Assembly (NCBI GenBank): GCA_025057315.1
Contig: JANWXW010000142.1
Span: 27,254-91,253 of the forward strand
DNA length: 64,000 nt
Source of the DNA: Myxococcota bacterium
GTDB lineage: Bacteria > Myxococcota_A > Polyangia > Palsa-1104 > JAEUJZ01
Reading direction: 5' to 3'
The translations under genes were made by a program, and so were the position numbers. The notes under the pieces are model-generated. The model saw nothing but the letters and a program-made list of their open reading frames with translations, was not told where the DNA came from and did not search any database. Below are positions 58,810-64,000 of the stretch, piece by piece; position 1 is the stretch's first letter; each line of letters opens with the position of its first letter.

Positions 58810-59628
58810 ATGCCGGCCGACTGCCAGTTCACCTCGTTGTCCTACCGTCCCTGCGAGATCGAACACCGCTACGGCCCCAACGTGCACATCTTGAAAGACC
58901 CGCTGGCGCTGTCCCTGTTGGCCACGCTGTGCGCCCGACACACGGTGCAACCTGAGGTCAACCGCCTGCTGGTGGAGCTGTACCGCGTGCTGGTGCACGA
59001 GGTGGTGGCCACCGAAGTGCCGCGCGAGCTGGCGGCCATACCCACACGCATGATCGAGGTGACTGAGCACGGCATCTGGGAGGGCCAGGTGCTAGTGCGC
59101 TCGACGCCCGCCGTGGTGGTGGCGCTGGCACGGGCCGGCCTGCTGCCCTCTCAGGTCACCTACGACTTCCTCACCCAGGTGCTTGACCCCAGAGGCGTGC
59201 GCCAGGACCACCTGGCGCTGGGCCGGACCCTCGATAGCCAAGGACGGGTCACCGGCGCCGGCCTGTATGCCTCTAAGATCGGCGGCCCGGTGGACGGCGC
59301 GCTCATGCTCATCCCTGATCCCATGGGCGCCACCGGCTCCACCGTCTCGCGCGTGCTGCACCACTACGCCCAGGAGGTCAGTGGCCGCCCCTGGCGCGTG
59401 GTGGCCGTCCATCTCATCATAACGCCCGAGTACCTGCGCCATGTCACGCGCCACCACCCCGAGGTCCAGGTCTACGCCCTGCGCCTGGATCGCGGCCTGT
59501 CCAGTCCGGAGGTGCTGCGCACCATCCCCGGCACATACTGGGACCAGGAGCGGGGCCTGACCGATCACCATTACATTGTCCCCGGGGCCGGAGGCCTCGG
59601 CGAAGTGATCAACAACGCCTTCGTGTAG
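58810..59628 (+). CDS. Uracil phosphoribosyltransferase-like protein
   Basis: 272 residues, longer than the usual 208 for Upp. The PRPP-binding loop is ALMLIPDPMGATGSTVSRVL-like (PDPMGATGST), matching Upp's DPMLATGGS; TPAVVVALARAGLL and the C-terminal YWDQERGLTDHHYIVPGAGGLGE (in part) recall Upp's PGLGDAGD-type end. It converts uracil and PRPP to UMP if canonical. An extra N-terminal segment of about 50 residues and a substituted C-terminal motif leave the base specificity open. hpt follows after 15 bp. Confidence 0.8.
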   Translation: MPADCQFTSLSYRPCEIEHRYGPNVHILKDPLALSLLATLCARHTVQPEVNRLLVELYRVLVHEVVATEVPRELAAIPTRMIEVTEHGIWEGQVLVRSTPAVVVALARAGLLPSQVTYDFLTQVLDPRGVRQDHLALGRTLDSQGRVTGAGLYASKIGGPVDGALMLIPDPMGATGSTVSRVLHHYAQEVSGRPWRVVAVHLIITPEYLRHVTRHHPEVQVYALRLDRGLSSPEVLRTIPGTYWDQERGLTDHHYIVPGAGGLGEVINNAFV

Positions 59629-59643
59629 GAGCCAGAATCGCGC

Positions 59644-60216
59644 ATGTCCCCGAGCCACAGCCCCTGGAGCGAGCCGCCGCTGCGCGTGCTCATCACGGCC
59701 GAACAGATCGCCGCACGCAACGCCGCCTTAGGACGCCAGATCGCCCAAGACTACGCCGGAGAGGACCTGACCGTGATCGGCGTGCTGAAGGGGAGCTTCG
59801 TCTTTGTCGCCGACCTGACCCGCGAGATCCACCGCGCCCAGCGCGAGCTGGGTCAAAGCGGCTCCAGCGTGACCATCGAGTTCCTCGGGCTGGAGAGCTA
59901 TGGCGACGAGACCATGACCTCTGGTGTCGTCAAGATCACCGCCGACCTGACCCGCCCCATCGAGGGCCGGCACGTGCTCGTCGTCGAGGACATCATCGAC
60001 ACGGGCCTGACCATGGCCTACCTTCGAAACAACCTCTCCACGCGTCATCCGGCCTCGATCAAGGTCTGCGCCCTGCTGCACAAACCGGCCCGCACGATCC
60101 AGCCTGGGCCCATTGACTACCTCGGCTTCACCATCGACGACCTGTTTGTGATCGGCTACGGGCTGGATTACCAGCAGAGATATCGGAATCTTCCTTACAT
60201 TGCAGCCCTGGAATGA
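59644..60216 (+). CDS. hpt: Hypoxanthine phosphoribosyltransferase
   Basis: 190 residues, normal. Purine salvage: hypoxanthine or guanine plus PRPP gives IMP or GMP. Visible: [15 protein letters not shown] (dipeptide K-G), [14 protein letters not shown], the PRPP loop [14 protein letters not shown] and [18 protein letters not shown] at the C-terminus. ATG 59644; AGGAG is 12 nt upstream. Adjacent to the Upp-like gene it forms a small salvage operon. Confidence 0.95.
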   Translation: MSPSHSPWSEPPLRVLITAEQIAARNAALGRQIAQDYAGEDLTVIGVLKGSFVFVADLTREIHRAQRELGQSGSSVTIEFLGLESYGDETMTSGVVKITADLTRPIEGRHVLVVEDIIDTGLTMAYLRNNLSTRHPASIKVCALLHKPARTIQPGPIDYLGFTIDDLFVIGYGLDYQQRYRNLPYIAALE

Positions 60217-60221
60217 AGGAC

Positions 60222-60310
60222 GCTGTCCACAGCCTGTGGACAGCATAGGAGGCTGGAAATGGCCGCTTAGCCTCTGGCCTCGCGCGTTCTCTTCACATCC
60301 TGTCCACAGC
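60222..60310. promoter_or_regulatory. Perfect 11-bp-arm palindrome plus a third copy of the half-site
   Basis: GCTGTCCACAG (60222-60232), one C, then CTGTGGACAGC (60234-60244) form a 23-bp perfect palindrome 5 bp after the hpt stop. CTGTCCACAGC recurs at 60300-60310. The half-site contains TGTCCACA, close to a DnaA box (TTATCCACA). A one-base centre makes a stable RNA hairpin less natural than a protein-binding site, and no T run follows. Confidence 0.5.
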
Positions 60311-60384
60311 TTTTCCCCAACCCATCCCATACAAACGCACATCTGTTCACCTTGACCACAGCGGCCCCATCGTGCGCTGCTGTC

Positions 60385-60888
60385 ATGCCCATGACGTTGC
60401 GCTGCGAACCGTTCCTGTCGCTCCCGGAAATCACTGCCTGCTGCGAGGTGGCCCGCTGGTTATACGGGCCGGAGGAGGTCTGGCCCTACCTCAGGCTGGA
60501 GGAGCTACGGGACCCATCGCAGCCGCCGGCGGCGCGCCTAGAGCACCTGCTGGCTTGGCTGCGGGGCCGCGCCGTGCACCAGCCGGATCCGCAGGCGCTG
60601 CGTCGGCCCCAGGCCTGGCGGGCACCGGGCGAGGTGCTCTGGCAGGGAAGCGGGCACGCGGCCGAGCTGGCGCTGTGTCTGTGGTCCGCAGCACCGCTGG
60701 TGGGGCTGCCACGTGGGCGGCTGGCCTTTGGCACCTGCGGCGACCGCATGGCGGTGTGGGCGGAATGGCCCGAGCTGGGCCTGCGGGGGGAGCCAGCTGC
60801 CGGCCCTCCACGGGGGGCCTACCAGGCGCGCTTCCACGTGTGGCCGCCACTGCGGGTGCAGATGCTGGGGGAACGAAACGCAGCCTGA
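60385..60888 (+). CDS. Hypothetical protein, possibly transglutaminase-like
   Basis: 167 residues from ATG 60385 (60391 is an alternative). Contains CEVARWLYGPEEVWPYLRLEE and GSGHAAELALCLWSAAPLVG then FGTCGDRMAVWAEWP. The G-S-G-H-A-A-E-L helix followed by a 'VWAEW' strand is reminiscent of a transglutaminase-like fold with the catalytic Cys replaced by His, but this is weak. No signal peptide. It lies alone, after the palindrome. Confidence 0.55.
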   Translation: MPMTLRCEPFLSLPEITACCEVARWLYGPEEVWPYLRLEELRDPSQPPAARLEHLLAWLRGRAVHQPDPQALRRPQAWRAPGEVLWQGSGHAAELALCLWSAAPLVGLPRGRLAFGTCGDRMAVWAEWPELGLRGEPAAGPPRGAYQARFHVWPPLRVQMLGERNAA

Positions 60889-61166
60889 AGGGGAGAGCCC
60901 CGGGGGAGCCCAACCCCTTGCCACGGCCCGCAGGGCCCTGGAGCCCCAAGAGCGTGCGCCAGCCCAGCCAGCGCCTCGACCCCGCCGCTCCGTGTGCTTG
61001 GGGCTCCGTGCCCCCCTCTGGCGCCTGCGATGGGCTCTGGAAGACGGGTTGCACCCTGTGGCCGCCGCTCCAACCAGCTCAGAGGGCCGCCACAGCCCCC
61101 TTCGCACGCCGCCCCGTGGCCCCTGCGGCAGCTGGATGGACGCTCTGCACCGGCCGCTGGGCAGGA

Positions 61167-62576
61167 CTAGCGGGCGCCAAAGCGCAGCAGCACCACCTTG
61201 ACCGTGTCGATGAGAATCGAGAGGTCAAAGACCATCGACATGTTCTTCTGGTAGTAGAGATCGTACTGGAGCCGCTGTCGCGCCTCCTCCGGGGTGACGG
61301 CGGCGCCGAAGCGGACCTGGCCAAGGCTGGTGATGCCCGGCCGGATGGCGTGGCGCTGGTCATAAAAGGGCACGGTGCGGCGCAGTTCCTCTACTGAATA
61401 GACCACCTCGGGACGCGGCCCGACCAGGCTCATGTCGCCCCGAAGCACGTTGAAGAACTGGGGGATCTCGTCGATGCGGTGCAGGCGGATAAAACGCCCC
61501 ACGCGCGTGATGCGGTCATCGTTCTTCTGCGTCAGCCGCTCCGCCTCGCCGGGTGCCTGCACGCGCATGCTGCGGAACTTGTAGATGGTGAACACCCGGC
61601 CGCCCCGGCCCACGCGCTTCTGACGATACAGGATCGGCCCCGGGCTCTCCAGCCGGATGGCCAGGGCCGTCAGCAGCAAGATCGGCGCCGCCAGGATCAG
61701 CGCCACCAGGCTGACCACCACGTCCAGGGCGCGCTTGAGGGCCATGCTCAGGGGGCTCTGCTGGAAACCCGGATCGAAGACAATGGCCGAGGGGGTGAGC
61801 AGCTCCAGCGGCAGACAGTGCAGCAGGTGCTCGGCGAACTGCGGAGCCGACCACACCGTGGTGCCGCCCAGCTTGACCCCCACCAGCTTCGACACCGTCT
61901 CGGCACAGCCGCGCCGTTCGTCCGGGGCAAAGACCACCTCGTCGACGCGGTGTCGCCGCACCAGTTCCTGGACGTCCGCCATGCTCCCGAGCACGGGCCG
62001 GCCCTCTAGCACCTTGCCTTCCAGGCCGGGTTGCTCGGCGGCAAAGCCGGCCAGCTCGTAGCCTGTGGCTGGATGGACCAGCACCTGTCGGCCCAGCCAG
62101 CGCGCCAGCTGTCCCGTGCCCAGGATCAGCACCTGCCGGCGCCAGGTGCCGGCGCGCAGCAGCTCTGCCATGTGGTGCCGCAGCGAAAAGAGCAGCCAGC
62201 AGCTGATAAGGAGGGCCATGCCGAGGGCCAGGCGCTGCGCGCGAAAGCGGGGGACCAGGTAGTAGAGCAGCGCCAGCGCCACGCCGGCCAGCAGGTGCGC
62301 AAGGGCCAGACGCACCAGCAGCTGCGGCCCGGTCTGCACGCCGCGGCGGTCGTAGAGCCCCCCATAGTACATACCGAGCTGGACCGCGGGGGGGATGGTG
62401 ATGCCAGCGAAGAAAACCTCCATCCAGTAGGGCCAGTTGTCCGAGCCGGGCACGTCCTGGGGCTCGAAGCCCCAGCGGATGCGCAGCCGCACCATCAGCA
62501 TGGCGACCAGCATCAGAATGAGCGTCTCCCCCAGGAACAGCCGGCGCAACCGAACGGAACGAAGGATCTCAAACAT
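61167..62576 (-). CDS. Polyprenyl-phosphate hexose-1-phosphate transferase (WbaP/EpsE-like)
   Basis: 469 residues. An N-terminal five-helix part, a CoA-binding-like middle (LILGTGQLARWLGRQVL), then a membrane helix (LDVVVSLVALILAAPILLL) and the cytoplasmic bacterial sugar-transferase domain: YRQKRVGRGGRVFTIYKFRSM, LHRIDEIPQFFNVLRGDMSLVGPRPE and IRPGITSLGQ, all typical. It primes exopolysaccharide or O-antigen synthesis by loading a sugar-phosphate on undecaprenyl phosphate. ATG 62576 follows CAGGAG at 4 nt. The 278 bp downstream (60889-61166) hold no recognisable gene. Confidence 0.94.
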   Translation of the reverse strand: MFEILRSVRLRRLFLGETLILMLVAMLMVRLRIRWGFEPQDVPGSDNWPYWMEVFFAGITIPPAVQLGMYYGGLYDRRGVQTGPQLLVRLALAHLLAGVALALLYYLVPRFRAQRLALGMALLISCWLLFSLRHHMAELLRAGTWRRQVLILGTGQLARWLGRQVLVHPATGYELAGFAAEQPGLEGKVLEGRPVLGSMADVQELVRRHRVDEVVFAPDERRGCAETVSKLVGVKLGGTTVWSAPQFAEHLLHCLPLELLTPSAIVFDPGFQQSPLSMALKRALDVVVSLVALILAAPILLLTALAIRLESPGPILYRQKRVGRGGRVFTIYKFRSMRVQAPGEAERLTQKNDDRITRVGRFIRLHRIDEIPQFFNVLRGDMSLVGPRPEVVYSVEELRRTVPFYDQRHAIRPGITSLGQVRFGAAVTPEEARQRLQYDLYYQKNMSMVFDLSILIDTVKVVLLRFGAR

Positions 62577-62755
62577 GCAACTCCTGAGACCTCGTACCCT
62601 GTCTGCCTAGCGATCCTAGCCTGGTTGGCCTTGGCCGGAAACATGATGAAACATGATCTCGAGGGGGAGGGACATCAGGTCCGTCGAAAGGATCCGATGG
62701 ACGACCTGTCGATGTCGTAAATATCCATTGAATTTCGATATGTTAGATGAAATTT

Positions 62756-62807
62756 TTAGCACTCTTCAAGGAACAGTGCTTGACATTGGCGGCCCCATGA
62801 TTAGTTT
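62756..62807 (+). promoter_or_regulatory. CIRCE-like element and candidate promoter of the fmdB-groESL run
   Basis: TTAGCACTC (62756-62764), nine bases, then CAGTGCTTG (62774-62782). The CIRCE consensus is TTAGCACTC-N9-GAGTGCTAA; the left arm and spacing are exact, the right arm matches 6 of 9. A consensus -35 TTGACA overlaps its right arm (62780-62785) with a weak -10-like TAGTTT at 62802-62807 (16-bp spacer). HrcA binding here would repress the heat-shock genes downstream. Confidence 0.72.
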
Positions 62808-62830
62808 CACTGCGCTTCTTGGAGGTACCG

Positions 62831-63151
62831 ATGCCGGTCTATGAATATGAATGCCAGGCCTGTGGGCATGGGTTCGAGGCGAGCCAGCGCATCACGGAAC
62901 CCAAGCTCACCGATTGTCCCGCGTGCCACCAGCCGAAGTTGGAGCGGCTCATCAGGCAGGTATCATTCCAGCTCAAAGGGGGTGGCTGGTACCGGGACGG
63001 CTATGGCACCCAGCGCAAGAAGCGCACCGACAATGATCGCATCGACCGGCTGACCAAAGCCCTGGACGAGGACAAGAAGAAGTCGGCGGCCGAGAGCACC
63101 AGTTCCTCAGGGAGCGACACCTCCGTATCCGAGAAGAGCAAGGCCGCCTAG
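62831..63151 (+). CDS. FmdB-type zinc ribbon protein
   Basis: 106 residues. The N-terminal CxxC...CxxC zinc ribbon is MPVYEYECQACGHGFE with the second pair DCPACHQPKLERLI, which defines the FmdB family of putative regulatory proteins. The C-terminal half is Lys/Ser/Asp-rich and disordered. GGAGG lies 5 nt before the ATG. Between the CIRCE-like element and groES it is placed to be heat-inducible with the chaperonin. Confidence 0.92.
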   Translation: MPVYEYECQACGHGFEASQRITEPKLTDCPACHQPKLERLIRQVSFQLKGGGWYRDGYGTQRKKRTDNDRIDRLTKALDEDKKKSAAESTSSSGSDTSVSEKSKAA

Positions 63152-63208
63152 GGCCCTGCCTTTTGCATTCCACCCAGCAAACACATCTGAAGAAAGTAAG
63201 GAGGTACG

Positions 63209-64000
<792 letters not shown>

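Noticed and set aside
60222..60310. DnaA-box-like cluster considered as chromosomal origin
   Set aside because: Only three imperfect boxes, no AT-rich unwinding element of size and no dnaA, dnaN or parAB neighbours in the window.
60372..61397. 341-residue open frame on the plus strand
   Set aside because: Arg/Ala/Gly-rich shadow crossing the end of the sugar-transferase gene on the other strand; the 60385-60888 frame has a more protein-like composition.

Overview
The window is GC-rich, densely packed bacterial chromosome from what is most likely a member of the Myxococcota (former Deltaproteobacteria) or a close relative. The lineage call is an inference. It rests on many secreted lipoproteins, TPR/PEGA proteins, a Ser/Thr kinase-like protein, an AsmA-like protein, a GldA/GldFG/DUF4340 transporter set, a PrkA-YeaH-SpoVR cluster, and a beta-helix protein whose C-terminus resembles a MYXO-CTERM sorting tail. 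I see no rRNA, tRNA, IS element, prophage or CRISPR array. The only truncated genes are the two cut by the window edges (uvrA and groEL).

Layout. 1-9 kb: uvrA (partial), a small YvlD-type membrane protein, a large TPR protein, a kinase-like protein that has lost catalytic residues, a stand-alone E2-type acyltransferase and a secreted lipoprotein. 9-15.6 kb, minus strand: a tightly spaced run of two unrecognised proteins, a MoxR/RavA-type AAA+ ATPase, a GalT-like nucleotidyltransferase and glycogen synthase. 15.6-19 kb: a regulatory-looking repeat array, a small secreted protein, an AsmA-like protein and a YhaM-like OB/HD nuclease. 19.3-26.9 kb, plus strand: a second YvlD-type protein, ruvB, a TPR protein and a Gld-type ABC transporter with DUF4340 partner. 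26.9-35.6 kb: a zincin-like lipoprotein, a TetR regulator with paired candidate operators, a stator-like (MotA/TolQ/ExbB) protein with a long helical tail, an MltD-type lytic transglycosylase and a vWA lipoprotein.

35.7-44.3 kb: serS, an orphan FliH/FliI-type pair, a 42-bp tandem repeat patch, a DUF3108 protein, pdxA, an HTH-histidine-methyltransferase fusion and a glycosyltransferase. 44.3-51.7 kb: the PrkA kinase, YeaH (DUF444) and SpoVR stress module with three interposed small proteins, closed by a PP2C phosphatase and a beta-helix protein. 51.6-55.5 kb, minus strand: PBP1A with a lipoprotein and a TPR/PEGA protein. 55.6-60.9 kb: xdhC-mocA, a PhaR-type regulator, DUF1844, Hsp20, and two purine/pyrimidine salvage phosphoribosyltransferases. 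61-64 kb: a polyprenyl glycosylphosphotransferase, then an FmdB-type zinc ribbon, groES and groEL behind a CIRCE-like element.

The strongest themes are envelope maintenance (PBP1A, MltD, AsmA, stator-like protein, lipoproteins), stress response (PrkA module, Hsp20, GroESL) and AAA+-based machinery of unknown purpose (the MoxR cluster).
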